From contig NW_017265148.1 of assembly GCF_001638985.1 (NCBI RefSeq), positions 513,367 to 577,366 of the forward strand: a stretch of 64,000 bases of DNA, written 5' to 3'. The position numbers and the translations under genes are program-made. Shown here in pieces: positions 33,369 to 43,922 of this stretch (positions within the stretch are counted from its first letter, which is position 1; each line of letters begins with the position of its first letter). This DNA is from Phycomyces blakesleeanus NRRL 1555(-) (Eukaryota > Mucoromycota > Mucoromycetes > Mucorales > Phycomycetaceae). Under the pieces are notes generated by a model that was not told where the DNA came from, made no database searches, and saw only the letters and a list, made by a program, of their open reading frames with translations.

Positions 33369-35924
33369 TTATTCATCAAAAAGAATATTATTGAAAATGA
33401 ACCAGTAGGAACCGAACTTGCTCAAATTTACAATGTAAAATGGGTTGTGGAAAATGTGCAAATCTAACTTACAAACGAGATTCATGTTAGCAATATCAGA
33501 ATGCTCACCTGTCATTACAGTCTTAACATAGTTATTGTTTCTGTCATTATCCATACGAGGAACAATGCTAAGAAACTTAACAACAGAGCCTGAGACAAGT
33601 TCTATACAAGGACGAGAGATTGGATCATCTCTAAAAACAAATGCGTCAAAACTGTTGTTTTGGATGGCGTCATCTTCAATATCTCCAGAGTCGTTGTTGT
33701 TCTTTAGCTCTTTCAAGCCCCCAAAGAAGGTGTAATAGAACAAGGATTCATTGTTGTCCTTAATGAACCTCTCTATTCCAGTTCCAGACTTCTTTCAGTT
33801 GCCAGAGCTATTAATCCACAACCCACTGTCAATTACATGTTGTAATGCTACCTGCTTTGCAAACTTTAGGCAAACATCTCTGGAAGTGTTTTAGCGGTTT
33901 GTATGAAACAGATGTTTGCAAATGTGCTTATTGAACTGTTTGCTCTTTTCTGGATCAAACGACCACAATTCTAATAAGCGGCCAGTTGAACAATCTCTAA
34001 AGCTTATCTCGTTTGCAGGTGTGTTCCTTCTAATTTTTGGAGCATTTGGGATCTCAGTGTCTCTGTCAGGTGTCGAGTTTGCAAGAACATAGTGCTCTTG
34101 AGTTCGTCTCTCATGGGACTCACAGAAGTAGAACAAGTCTTTCACAAAGTCTTTTGCATGTCTAAGTTTGATGTAGCATCTTCTGCAAGGAAATATGGTG
34201 GCCGGCCCAAGCAATCTGCAAAGTTCCAAATGATATGGCATGTCAGCCTCAATCCAAACAATGGGAGCAACAACCAGAACATATGCATTGTCTTCAGTGG
34301 AGAACATTTTTACACCTTTCTTGAGTTTCTTAAAGTCATCAACGATTACTGGCAGAAGAGACATACCATTTGTACCATCTTTCTTAGGGATTGTAGAAAG
34401 AAACTGGATATTTGCTATCAAATTTCGATCCTTAAAAGGCAAGGCAGCGCATCTCATTAACCAGCTTTCAAACAGAATGTACTGCTTTGAACAATTGCCA
34501 GAAGTGTCGTTTGTAAAAAGGATGATTGAAACAATCCTAACTTTGTAAAATACTGCATCGCAATCTACATTACCGGGCAAAACAGAAAGAGGCATAGGCT
34601 TCTCCATTGGATGAACTCCAAAAAGGAGAAAGTCATGAGCAGGACTCAATCTGATAAGGCTACTTGAGATACTGTAGTAGTGATCTCTTTCAACAGGAGT
34701 GGTGTCAACATGAGAGATCTGCTCTACTCTAAGATTGGTAACAGCAACCTCAACGCCATAGCATACAATCCAAATTGCTCTGACCAGATACTCTCTTGCA
34801 AAAATGTTTTTGTTTGCTATGTGGAATGATTCAACCAAAAAACAGATTCTGCAATCGTTTATCTTCAAGTAAATAATGTTTCCAAATCAGACATCTATAC
34901 CATTTACAGTGTGCATAGGCTGCTGAAAGAGATGGTAAATTCTCCACTTTTCACCTTGTTCCAAACAAATCGATTGGTTTGGGGTACAATCAGGCATGGA
35001 CAAGATCAACTTGGATTTCTTTGGCTTTGCCATAAGAAATCTCAAGTGGTCGGATGGAAGGTTAATATGGGTGAATGCATTCCCATTTGATCCAGGTACT
35101 GATATTCTTTGTGAAGGAAAGACAGGCATCTTGAACTTCTTTCTTGCCTGATAATTTAAAAGAGCATCCAAACAAGTTAACTTAAATGTTCTTCCTATGG
35201 AAGTTTCTTGCTGGATCTTAATGATCAAGTTCATTGCAAGCAGTATCTTCTTCAACATTTGCTGGGAGATCATGTCATTATCCCCATTTATAAAAGCAAA
35301 AAGGATCATGGTTTGAAGATCGCAAAAAGGATAACAGCTTGTAGGGTCATTTACAGTGCCAATTGTCTCAAAGACTTCTTCCGGGATCTCAGAGTTATCA
35401 TCAGTCATTGATATTTCATCAGCAGCAGCAGCAGAAGAAAACATGTCAGAGAATGCGTTGAAAACTGGATTACTGTTCATTTCAATATCAAAGAAATTAT
35501 TGACAATATTGTTTTCCTCATCTACAATGTTGTCTTCTTCATCCCCAATACTGAAGGAGTCATCTTCATCACTCGAGTAATCAAATGCATTAGCATCCAG
35601 AATAGTGTTATCGACTATCAATTCGGCCTGTTCAGGTTTGTCAAGTACAGTATTGGTTGTCATTTGATTACTTATATAATGAACCTTTGAATGTCTTTTC
35701 AGTAACCAAGGCTTTTTGAACTCTTTTTCGCATTTAGAGCAGATAAAAACACCTGAGTTGATGCTAAAGTTAAGTTCGCCTTGCCTTTTAGGGGGGTGAG
35801 TCTTAACAATTTTATATGTTTCTTGTCTTGTATTCTTTTGCATAATAGTAAATTGATTGTAAAAACAAAGGGGGGAAAATGACTTTGCACATTTTATAAA
35901 TTCAATTATTTTTGCAAAGATCAA
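33369..35924 (-). pseudogene. Zinc-finger transposase-like protein, second copy, internally deleted
   Basis: One frame runs throughout, with a C2H2 finger (CSKCEKEFKKPWLLKRHSKVH) near the N-terminus. An acidic region follows, then blocks shared with 2241-5025: NQSICLEQGEKWR, FLVESFH, FPCRRCYIKL and FNKHICKHLFHTNR. A TGA (34887-34889) occurs where the other copy has Trp in DFWSGD, directly indicating TGG to TGA. A TAA follows HTNR, and another lies near 33790. Compared with the first copy, about 150 residues are missing between LLELWSFD and FNKHI, including the KVHLLTHLPEDL block. No TIRs were identified for this copy. A better start may be the internal Met at about 35843 (MQKNTRQE). Function is tentative. 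Confidence 0.6.
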
Positions 35925-36903
35925 TATTTAATGTCAGCGGACCAATTAGAATTTTTTTTACTTCTTTTCTTTTAAAAAAATATTACGTGTTTTTGTCTTC
36001 TTTTTCATTTTACTTTTCCACAAAATATTTATTATTTGCATGAGCTTCCATTTGTAAGATATTCCAGTCTGTTTATAGTATTTATAAAAGCAGAATTTTG
36101 CTTAAAGATCATAAGCTCAAAGGTATTTATGCTATCAAAGATTTTTATGTCATTGTGTTTATTAATCATACGATTCTAGTTTATAAATTAGTATTTCATC
36201 ATCTCGGTAAATCAATAAAGAGATAATAACTATATGTTTTTCTTACAAAGCAACAGAATACTAACTATTTACTCCTTACTTGCAGAGATTTGGCTGCCTT
36301 TTATTGCAAATGTCTTGGTATAGTCAAAGATAAAATTCTGTTAAATATATTTAACTAAGTTTAATTACTAATTATTAGCTCTTCTGCTTTAGCTTTTCTT
36401 GAAATTCAAATTTTTATGCTTTTTGAGTTTATTGGCATTTCTGGCACTGGGTCTCTTGGATTAGCTAGACATAGTAGTTTGCACCAATCCAATTGAGTAA
36501 TTTACAGGCATAAGTACAAACAGCTATACTACTAGTATTTCTAGTGGTATAGATATATTGGTGTGCTACTGCTTGTGGATTATATGGTCCAGTCTAGCTT
36601 TTTTTTAAGCCTAATTTTTTTTGAAAATAAAAAATAATTTTTTTACAACCCAAAATTATTTTAAACAAATTAAAAATTTGAATCATTCTTGAAATTGTGC
36701 AATACATTTTTTAATCAAAATCTATTGGCTGAGAGTAGTTCCCCCATCCCCCTACTTTTAAGCTCCCCAAAAAATAAATTTCCTGTTATGGGCAAAATTG
36801 GCCCCATATACAAGAATCCTTTTAAGGAATAATATTACACAAAAAAATCTGCTGTAGTGTATATCAAGCACTGAGTTTATTTTTGTAGTGTAAAAAAAAT
36901 ATA
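35925..36903. other. AT-rich spacer with a MITE-like segment at 36500-36720
   Basis: No gene is supported. At about 36490-36600 lies a short palindromic unit (TACTACTAGTATTTCTAGTGG, then TGTGGATTATATGGTCCAG). A related unit at 46100-46220 is in a similar arrangement, suggesting a dispersed miniature element. Confidence 0.4.
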
Positions 36904-37060
36904 CAATTGTTCCAACGCCAAAAGGCGGCTTTTTAAATGAAAAGGCAGTTAATAAATATTTCTAAAGGGCGGCTTTTCAATTCCCAAAAGGCGGCTTTTT
37001 TTAATTCAAGGGCGGTTTTCGATAATCCAAAGGGCGGTTTTTTTAGACCTTTTCTTTTTG
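36904..37060 (+). repeat. Left terminal GGCGG-motif array
   Basis: Five to six copies of (A)nGGCGG(C/T)TTTT, a short near-palindromic GC core in AT-rich DNA, recur every 15-50 bp from the end inward (36923, 36964, 36989, 37011, 37033). The mirror array lies at 45289-45445. A weaker block at about 38505-38550 (GGCGCCTTTT...ACTGCCCTTGAATTAAAAAG) is an inverted relative, so the transposase gene alone is bracketed by related ends. Confidence 0.7.
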
Positions 37061-37088
37061 TTAAACTTCGTTTTTTTTTCAAATAAAT

Positions 37089-38426
37089 ATGAAGACTACT
37101 TGCTTTTATTATGAAGACGGCCAGGGAAAATTGGTTGATGAGGAAGGAAACGATGCAATAGACTGGGTTGAGGAAGCTACTCCTTTTCACTTAAGAACTC
37201 TGACTCGTATCACAGAGTATTGTAGAAAGCAAGAGGAAGAGGGGGTTTCCTCTGAAGATTCCTTGGGAAATCTTGATGCTGATATGGAGGAAGTCATAGC
37301 TATAGTTAAGAAGCAGAAAAGACTTCATCACAAATACTCAAACGAGCAAAAGCTCACTTTTGTGTATTATAACCGAATTAAATTATTTAACACAGCTAAG
37401 TCAGGGTGCTTAGCAGGCGGCATAGCCAAGAGAACAGCACAGAAATGGGCCAAGAAACTCAAAGAGGATAAGGATTGGAACATATTTGAAAAACAAACCA
37501 ATTTGGTCAATAGACTAAAACCACAATTGGATGAGAGACATAAGGTTCACCTGTTAGAATGTTACAATAATTGTCCACAAGCACAGGTGCTTGATGCAAT
37601 GGAATCACTCACTCAAAAATTCTCTGATCTGACTGTGAAGAAAAGTACTGTTCACAACTTTCTTAAGAATGAGTGCAACCTTTCTTTTAAGAAGTTAACA
37701 CACTTGCCGGTTGCTAGAAATAATTCAGATAAGATCCAAGCTCGTAAAAATTGGGTCATCAAGTGGACTGCTACTGATATGAATTATTTGGAAAACTGTG
37801 TATTCGTGGACGAGTCTGCATTTGATAGAAACATGAGACCTCCTAGCGAATGGTCTGTAAAAGGAACACCCGCTATTACGACCACTCCAACCACTAAAGC
37901 TGTGTCTCATACTGTATTAGGCGCCATATCAACAAAGTTTGTTGTTGCTATAGAACTCCGTAATCCTCAAGAAGAAAGCTCTAAGAGAATTAAAATTGTT
38001 CACAGTGGTAGTAAAAGAAAAGCACCTACTGAAAAAAAGAAAAAATCTGGGGGTACAGAAACTGGTCACTACGTTAGGTTTCTCAAGAAGTGCATGGATG
38101 AAATGGATTTGTATCCAGAACTAAAAGGCCATTATATTGTGATGGACAATGTGCCCATACATACTGCTGACCGGATTGATGAAATGATTACTGAAAGAGG
38201 TTACAGAAGCATCTACCTCCCTCCTTATTCCCCCGAGCTCAACCCAATAGAGAATTTCTGGTCCATTGTCAAAAATAAGGTAAAACGAAGTTCGTTTAAA
38301 GATGCTGAAGATCTAGCCACTCGTATCGCTGAAGCTTGCAATAACATCCCTCCCGAGCATTTGAATGCGTTTGCTCAACACTCTGGTAATTGCTTTGATA
38401 TCTGCTTGCGCGGAGACCCTTTATAA
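37089..38426 (+). CDS. IS630-like DDE transposase, left-arm copy, intact
   Basis: 445 aa. An N-terminal acidic region (about 1-80) is followed by helix-turn-helix segments: AGGIAKRTAQKWAKKL near residues 112-127, and LTVKKSTVHNFLKNE near 186-200. The catalytic domain shows ENCVFVDESAFDRN (first Asp, about 242), GHYIVMDNVPIHTADR (second Asp, about 355) and YLPPYSPELNPIENFWS (Glu, about 390). These are the signatures of IS630/Tc1-mariner (DDE_3) enzymes, and all three catalytic residues are present. A KRKAPTEKKKKSGG insert may be a nuclear signal. The identical gene lies in the right arm. It would cut at CAGTC-type ends and insert at TA. Confidence 0.9.
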   Translation: MKTTCFYYEDGQGKLVDEEGNDAIDWVEEATPFHLRTLTRITEYCRKQEEEGVSSEDSLGNLDADMEEVIAIVKKQKRLHHKYSNEQKLTFVYYNRIKLFNTAKSGCLAGGIAKRTAQKWAKKLKEDKDWNIFEKQTNLVNRLKPQLDERHKVHLLECYNNCPQAQVLDAMESLTQKFSDLTVKKSTVHNFLKNECNLSFKKLTHLPVARNNSDKIQARKNWVIKWTATDMNYLENCVFVDESAFDRNMRPPSEWSVKGTPAITTTPTTKAVSHTVLGAISTKFVVAIELRNPQEESSKRIKIVHSGSKRKAPTEKKKKSGGTETGHYVRFLKKCMDEMDLYPELKGHYIVMDNVPIHTADRIDEMITERGYRSIYLPPYSPELNPIENFWSIVKNKVKRSSFKDAEDLATRIAEACNNIPPEHLNAFAQHSGNCFDICLRGDPL

Positions 38427-38821
38427 AGCTTTTTAATAAAGATATAACTATTTGATTCTAAAACAATAAAACAAACTTTGAAGTGAAAAACCGAAATTTG
38501 AAAAATTGAAAGGCGCCTTTTGGGTTTAAAAAAACTGCCCTTGAATTAAAAAGAGCCAATTGAACAGTTCTGGGCATCGGCAAAAGGCAAAGTGAAGTGC
38601 CACAAGCTTGAAGATAATTAAAAAGGACAGAAATTATGTGCGTTCTTGTTCTTTGTACACTTTTCACCCACCCTCCTCTTAAATCAAACCCATAATCAAA
38701 CCCATTTGGATCTGGATCTTCATGATCTGGATCTTCAATTTGGAAATTATAATTAAACGCCTTACAGCACTTATAATTTATTCCTATTATTGTTTTTACT
38801 TTTATTCTTTTTATATTTTCT
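38427..38821. promoter_or_regulatory. Intergenic region between the two palindrome genes
   Basis: This 395-bp stretch is the 3' region of the transposase and the promoter of the downstream gene. It holds the inverted GGCGCC/GCCCTTGAATT block (38505-38550), a direct repeat of CATAATCAAACCCA/ATCTGGATCTTC-type sequence near 38680-38740, and a T-rich leader just before 38822. No gene is supported; a minus-strand open frame here overlaps both genes and has no known features. Confidence 0.4.
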
Positions 38822-40339
38822 ATGAGACAACACAAGTCTTCTTTACAAACTTTAATAACTGCAGCCATGTTGACGGTACCAAAATCGAAATGCAAGCAAT
38901 GTCTTAAGCCCATTCATTCCACAAGAAATAAAATAAGGCTCTGTCAAGACTGTAGGAAAATACCAATGGAGAACCCGCAAGCCTTCAGTTTTGAAGAAGG
39001 TTCTGAGCAAGCTTTAGGCACGCAAGGTCAAACTGTTAGTCAAAGAAAAAGATCACATCATTTTGTACATTCTGTGGACTGTCAACCATTCAGCTTGGAG
39101 GTATTTGATTGCAATAAACGTACAAAGCTTTCAACAACGTTTGCTTTGATGACAAACGATTCTGCCCTTAGTCTTACTTCTTTGATTGATTTCCAAAATA
39201 ATATCACGTCTGGTATTTTTGACGGAAGGGTTTCTTTCTCATCAAATGATACAATCGAACCAGTGTTAAAAGACAGTGCTTGTATCTCTGCCAAGCTCGA
39301 AATGACTGTACGCACCTCTACTGTTCCAAAACTCTTGCAGGAGCTAGGGCCATATCAAGAAATTGATGCGATGGTACTAGACTTACTAAACTACGATTTC
39401 CGGCTCAGATCTGAATTGATTGAATTAATACCACCATTATTCTGCAGTGCATTGCTTCACGATAGCATCACTTTACTTATTATTACGTGCGAAGTGTACA
39501 GCCATCACTCTTCAGTTGATATACACTCCGAGTCAACTGAATCCTCTGTTCCCAGCGAATCCTCCAGATACAAGAATCACATGTCCTGTACTACATATGA
39601 AAAATCGGATGGTGGTGCTATGAAACTGAAGCTTATCATTGGAACAAAGACCGTCAACCTTTTGATTACTTGCTCTGCTGAAATATCAACTGAACCTAAA
39701 ATCAACATTGGACCTGGTGTAGAGTTTGGTCATGGTTCAATCACGGACTCAAATTGCAAAATCTACTTGATGAAATCAAAAGTTGAAGAATTTTTAAAAA
39801 TGTTTGAGACCTTCAAATTAAATCCTTTACACGTCAATATATCAAATTTGAGACAAATTACATCGAGTTTCAGCAAATGCTCATCTTATTTACTATGGAG
39901 ATCTACATTGCAAGAATTTGACAGTAGTATCTACTTGCTGGCAACAGTGTTCACTCTTTGTGACTTACCAAACAAAGATGGATATGGCGTTGAAGCAACA
40001 TCTGGTGCTAAACTTGGTTCTCAAATATTACAAATACTTGCAAAAGCGATATTAGTCAACAAAGGTGTCATCCAGCCCAGTGATTTCTATAACGTTTTAT
40101 TGGAGTATGAGAGTATAATGAAACAAAAATGCGATGTAAAAGAGTGGTTCTCGATCATTAAAGTATTGGATGGAATAACTGCAAGTCTAATTTCTAGTGA
40201 ATTGAGCGTACCCTCCTTCTGCAACAACAATGGTGGATCAGTCAGTGAAGTCGCCAATAAATTAAGCAGCTCAATTTCCACAGCAAATAATATGATTGCA
40301 AAAAATGTCAAGAAGAAGTTATTACAATTATACCAGTAG
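38822..40339 (+). CDS. 505-aa protein of unknown function, left-arm copy, intact
   Basis: I do not recognise this family. Near the N-terminus is a four-Cys zinc ribbon, CKQCLKPIHSTRNKIRLCQDC. The rest is alpha/beta-like, Ser/Leu-rich, with few charged runs and no transmembrane segment. A second Met at 38867 (AGCCATGTTG) is a better start by context and would remove 15 residues. It follows the transposase co-directionally, with about 395 bp between them. The frame is fully open and identical in both arms, so it has been maintained or was recently duplicated. A role as DNA-binding partner or target-selection factor of the transposase is inference only. Confidence 0.75.
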   Translation: MRQHKSSLQTLITAAMLTVPKSKCKQCLKPIHSTRNKIRLCQDCRKIPMENPQAFSFEEGSEQALGTQGQTVSQRKRSHHFVHSVDCQPFSLEVFDCNKRTKLSTTFALMTNDSALSLTSLIDFQNNITSGIFDGRVSFSSNDTIEPVLKDSACISAKLEMTVRTSTVPKLLQELGPYQEIDAMVLDLLNYDFRLRSELIELIPPLFCSALLHDSITLLIITCEVYSHHSSVDIHSESTESSVPSESSRYKNHMSCTTYEKSDGGAMKLKLIIGTKTVNLLITCSAEISTEPKINIGPGVEFGHGSITDSNCKIYLMKSKVEEFLKMFETFKLNPLHVNISNLRQITSSFSKCSSYLLWRSTLQEFDSSIYLLATVFTLCDLPNKDGYGVEATSGAKLGSQILQILAKAILVNKGVIQPSDFYNVLLEYESIMKQKCDVKEWFSIIKVLDGITASLISSELSVPSFCNNNGGSVSEVANKLSSSISTANNMIAKNVKKKLLQLYQ

Positions 40340-40873
40340 TCATTAAATGCATATTATATTAGTTAATAAAAAAAATAACGAGATTACTTTATTCCAGCCG
40401 TTATAACTTCCATTGAGCCTTTGACTGAAGGATAAACCACAATGCTTCATTTACCCCCATTAGTAAAATAGCATCAATTTATCCATTTTCAATACGTACA
40501 ACCCAATCATTTATACAATCGTCCACGTCATATGTTGATGCTTCTTGTCTCCACTGCACATTAGAATAAAAGGAAGAGTTCAATTACCCCAACGCTAAAA
40601 TATTATTTCCTTTGTCAACAACCAAACATATGTTTTCTTTTCACCATCATATCTCAGGGCCAACCTTTAATTGCAACCATTTATTAGCTCGCGAGCTCCA
40701 AATATTTGTAGTGTAAGACATTTAGTTTTTTACAATCGCAGTATAAGAAATAAGAATATCACGCTGAAGAAAAAAGCACTGTTTAAAAAGCACTAATTTC
40801 AAACAATAATGACCAGTCTTGAATAAAACAAGTGCCGGAGTACTAATTCACACACTCATGGCTACACTTGAAT
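40340..40873. other. Left-arm inner non-coding region
   Basis: No gene is seen. It contains GCTCGCGAGC (40688-40697), a perfect 10-bp palindrome, and a degenerate half unit of the adjacent minisatellite (AGTACTAATTCACACACTCATGG). It is mirrored in the right arm at about 41476-42009. Confidence 0.5.
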
Positions 40874-41123
40874 GAAATCAGTACTTGAGTACTGATTTCA
40901 CACAGTCACAGCTGCGCTCAAATGAAATCAGTACTTGAGTACCGATTTCACACATTCATGGCTGCGCTCAAATGAAATCAGTACTTGAGTACCGATTTCA
41001 CACATTCATGGCTGCGCTCAAATGAAATCAGTACTTGAGTACCGATTTCACACATTCACAGCTGCGCTCAAATGAAATCAGTACTTGAGTACCGATTTCA
41101 CACATTCACAGCTACGCTTGAAT
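40874..41123 (+). repeat. 50-bp minisatellite, 5 units (left arm)
   Basis: Units start at 40874, 40924, 40974, 41024 and 41074. Each unit holds a hairpin, GAAATCAGTACT then TG then AGTACYGATTTC, in which 12-bp arms pair fully when Y is T and with one mismatch when it is C. The hairpin is followed by ACACATTCAYRGCTGCGCTC-like sequence. The right arm has only two units. Confidence 0.9.
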
Positions 41124-41167
41124 AAAATACCATTGTTGATGAAACGAAGGCCGAAAATGTGATACAT

Positions 41168-41331
41168 ACCCACCCTTGGTATAAACTATGGTAGTTAATT
41201 AAGCAAATCCCACCCCTCAAAAAAAAATGAAAAAATGAAAATTATCTAGCTGCTTAGAAAGATATGAGGAGGAAAAGGGAAAAAATTTATTATTCATATA
41301 TATTCTTAAAATAAAGCATGGCTCGGAGAGC
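41168..41331. other. Unique 164-bp spacer at the palindrome centre
   Basis: This is the only part of the element not duplicated. It is AT-rich with a TTAATTAAG site and no open frame. The flanking arm ends read AAAATGTGATACAT and its inverse. Confidence 0.85.
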
Positions 41332-42009
41332 ATGTATCACATTTTCGGCCTTCGTTTCATCAACAATGGTATTTTATTCAAGCGTAGCTGTGAATGTGTG
41401 AAATCGGTACTCAAGTACTGATTTCATTTGAGCGCAGCTGTGACTGTGTGAAATCAGTACTCAAGTACTGATTTCATTCAAGTGTAGCCATGAGTGTGTG
41501 AATTAGTACTCCGGCACTTGTTTTATTCAAGACTGGTCATTATTGTTTGAAATTAGTGCTTTTTAAACAGTGCTTTTTTCTTCAGCGTGATATTCTTATT
41601 TCTTATACTGCGATTGTAAAAAACTAAATGTCTTACACTACAAATATTTGGAGCTCGCGAGCTAATAAATGGTTGCAATTAAAGGTTGGCCCTGAGATAT
41701 GATGGTGAAAAGAAAACATATGTTTGGTTGTTGACAAAGGAAATAATATTTTAGCGTTGGGGTAATTGAACTCTTCCTTTTATTCTAATGTGCAGTGGAG
41801 ACAAGAAGCATCAACATATGACGTGGACGATTGTATAAATGATTGGGTTGTACGTATTGAAAATGGATAAATTGATGCTATTTTACTAATGGGGGTAAAT
41901 GAAGCATTGTGGTTTATCCTTCAGTCAAAGGCTCAATGGAAGTTATAACGGCTGGAATAAAGTAATCTCGTTATTTTTTTTATTAACTAATATAATATGC
42001 ATTTAATGA
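41332..42009. repeat. Right-arm inner region with a two-unit minisatellite
   Basis: The inverse of the left inner region. The 50-bp hairpin units occur twice, at about 41400-41487, against five on the left. This accounts for the whole 150-bp length difference between the arms. No gene is seen. Confidence 0.85.
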
Positions 42010-43527
42010 CTACTGGTATAATTGTAATAACTTCTTCTTGACATTTTTTGCAATCATATTATTTGCTGTGGAAATTGAGCTGCTTAATTTATTGGCGACT
42101 TCACTGACTGATCCACCATTGTTGTTGCAGAAGGAGGGTACGCTCAATTCACTAGAAATTAGACTTGCAGTTATTCCATCCAATACTTTAATGATCGAGA
42201 ACCACTCTTTTACATCGCATTTTTGTTTCATTATACTCTCATACTCCAATAAAACGTTATAGAAATCACTGGGCTGGATGACACCTTTGTTGACTAATAT
42301 CGCTTTTGCAAGTATTTGTAATATTTGAGAACCAAGTTTAGCACCAGATGTTGCTTCAACGCCATATCCATCTTTGTTTGGTAAGTCACAAAGAGTGAAC
42401 ACTGTTGCCAGCAAGTAGATACTACTGTCAAATTCTTGCAATGTAGATCTCCATAGTAAATAAGATGAGCATTTGCTGAAACTCGATGTAATTTGTCTCA
42501 AATTTGATATATTGACGTGTAAAGGATTTAATTTGAAGGTCTCAAACATTTTTAAAAATTCTTCAACTTTTGATTTCATCAAGTAGATTTTGCAATTTGA
42601 GTCCGTGATTGAACCATGACCAAACTCTACACCAGGTCCAATGTTGATTTTAGGTTCAGTTGATATTTCAGCAGAGCAAGTAATCAAAAGGTTGACGGTC
42701 TTTGTTCCAATGATAAGCTTCAGTTTCATAGCACCACCATCCGATTTTTCATATGTAGTACAGGACATGTGATTCTTGTATCTGGAGGATTCGCTGGGAA
42801 CAGAGGATTCAGTTGACTCGGAGTGTATATCAACTGAAGAGTGATGGCTGTACACTTCGCACGTAATAATAAGTAAAGTGATGCTATCGTGAAGCAATGC
42901 ACTGCAGAATAATGGTGGTATTAATTCAATCAATTCAGATCTGAGCCGGAAATCGTAGTTTAGTAAGTCTAGTACCATCGCATCAATTTCTTGATATGGC
43001 CCTAGCTCCTGCAAGAGTTTTGGAACAGTAGAGGTGCGTACAGTCATTTCGAGCTTGGCAGAGATACAAGCACTGTCTTTTAACACTGGTTCGATTGTAT
43101 CATTTGATGAGAAAGAAACCCTTCCGTCAAAAATACCAGACGTGATATTATTTTGGAAATCAATCAAAGAAGTAAGACTAAGGGCAGAATCGTTTGTCAT
43201 CAAAGCAAACGTTGTTGAAAGCTTTGTACGTTTATTGCAATCAAATACCTCCAAGCTGAATGGTTGACAGTCCACAGAATGTACAAAATGATGTGATCTT
43301 TTTCTTTGACTAACAGTTTGACCTTGCGTGCCTAAAGCTTGCTCAGAACCTTCTTCAAAACTGAAGGCTTGCGGGTTCTCCATTGGTATTTTCCTACAGT
43401 CTTGACAGAGCCTTATTTTATTTCTTGTGGAATGAATGGGCTTAAGACATTGCTTGCATTTCGATTTTGGTACCGTCAACATGGCTGCAGTTATTAAAGT
43501 TTGTAAAGAAGACTTGTGTTGTCTCAT
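42010..43527 (-). CDS. 505-aa protein of unknown function, right-arm copy, intact
   Basis: The translation is identical to 38822-40339, including the CKQC...CQDC zinc ribbon. The coordinates are exact mirrors (sum 82349). The preferred alternative start is at 43482. The two copies are convergent toward the centre, so a read-through transcript would form a long hairpin RNA. Confidence 0.75.
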   Translation of the reverse strand: MRQHKSSLQTLITAAMLTVPKSKCKQCLKPIHSTRNKIRLCQDCRKIPMENPQAFSFEEGSEQALGTQGQTVSQRKRSHHFVHSVDCQPFSLEVFDCNKRTKLSTTFALMTNDSALSLTSLIDFQNNITSGIFDGRVSFSSNDTIEPVLKDSACISAKLEMTVRTSTVPKLLQELGPYQEIDAMVLDLLNYDFRLRSELIELIPPLFCSALLHDSITLLIITCEVYSHHSSVDIHSESTESSVPSESSRYKNHMSCTTYEKSDGGAMKLKLIIGTKTVNLLITCSAEISTEPKINIGPGVEFGHGSITDSNCKIYLMKSKVEEFLKMFETFKLNPLHVNISNLRQITSSFSKCSSYLLWRSTLQEFDSSIYLLATVFTLCDLPNKDGYGVEATSGAKLGSQILQILAKAILVNKGVIQPSDFYNVLLEYESIMKQKCDVKEWFSIIKVLDGITASLISSELSVPSFCNNNGGSVSEVANKLSSSISTANNMIAKNVKKKLLQLYQ

Positions 43528-43922
43528 AGAAAATATAAAAAGAATAAAAGTAAAAACAATAATAGGAATAAATTATAAGTGCTGTAAGGCGTTTAATTAT
43601 AATTTCCAAATTGAAGATCCAGATCATGAAGATCCAGATCCAAATGGGTTTGATTATGGGTTTGATTTAAGAGGAGGGTGGGTGAAAAGTGTACAAAGAA
43701 CAAGAACGCACATAATTTCTGTCCTTTTTAATTATCTTCAAGCTTGTGGCACTTCACTTTGCCTTTTGCCGATGCCCAGAACTGTTCAATTGGCTCTTTT
43801 TAATTCAAGGGCAGTTTTTTTAAACCCAAAAGGCGCCTTTCAATTTTTCAAATTTCGGTTTTTCACTTCAAAGTTTGTTTTATTGTTTTAGAATCAAATA
43901 GTTATATCTTTATTAAAAAGCT

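Noticed and set aside
38458..38913. 151-aa minus-strand frame (and its mirror at 43436-43891)
   Set aside because: It overlaps the intergenic region and the start of the 505-aa gene, shows no domain, and appears twice only because of the palindrome.
40874..41123. CRISPR array
   Set aside because: The 50-bp units are contiguous and nearly identical, with no unique spacers, inside a eukaryotic transposon.
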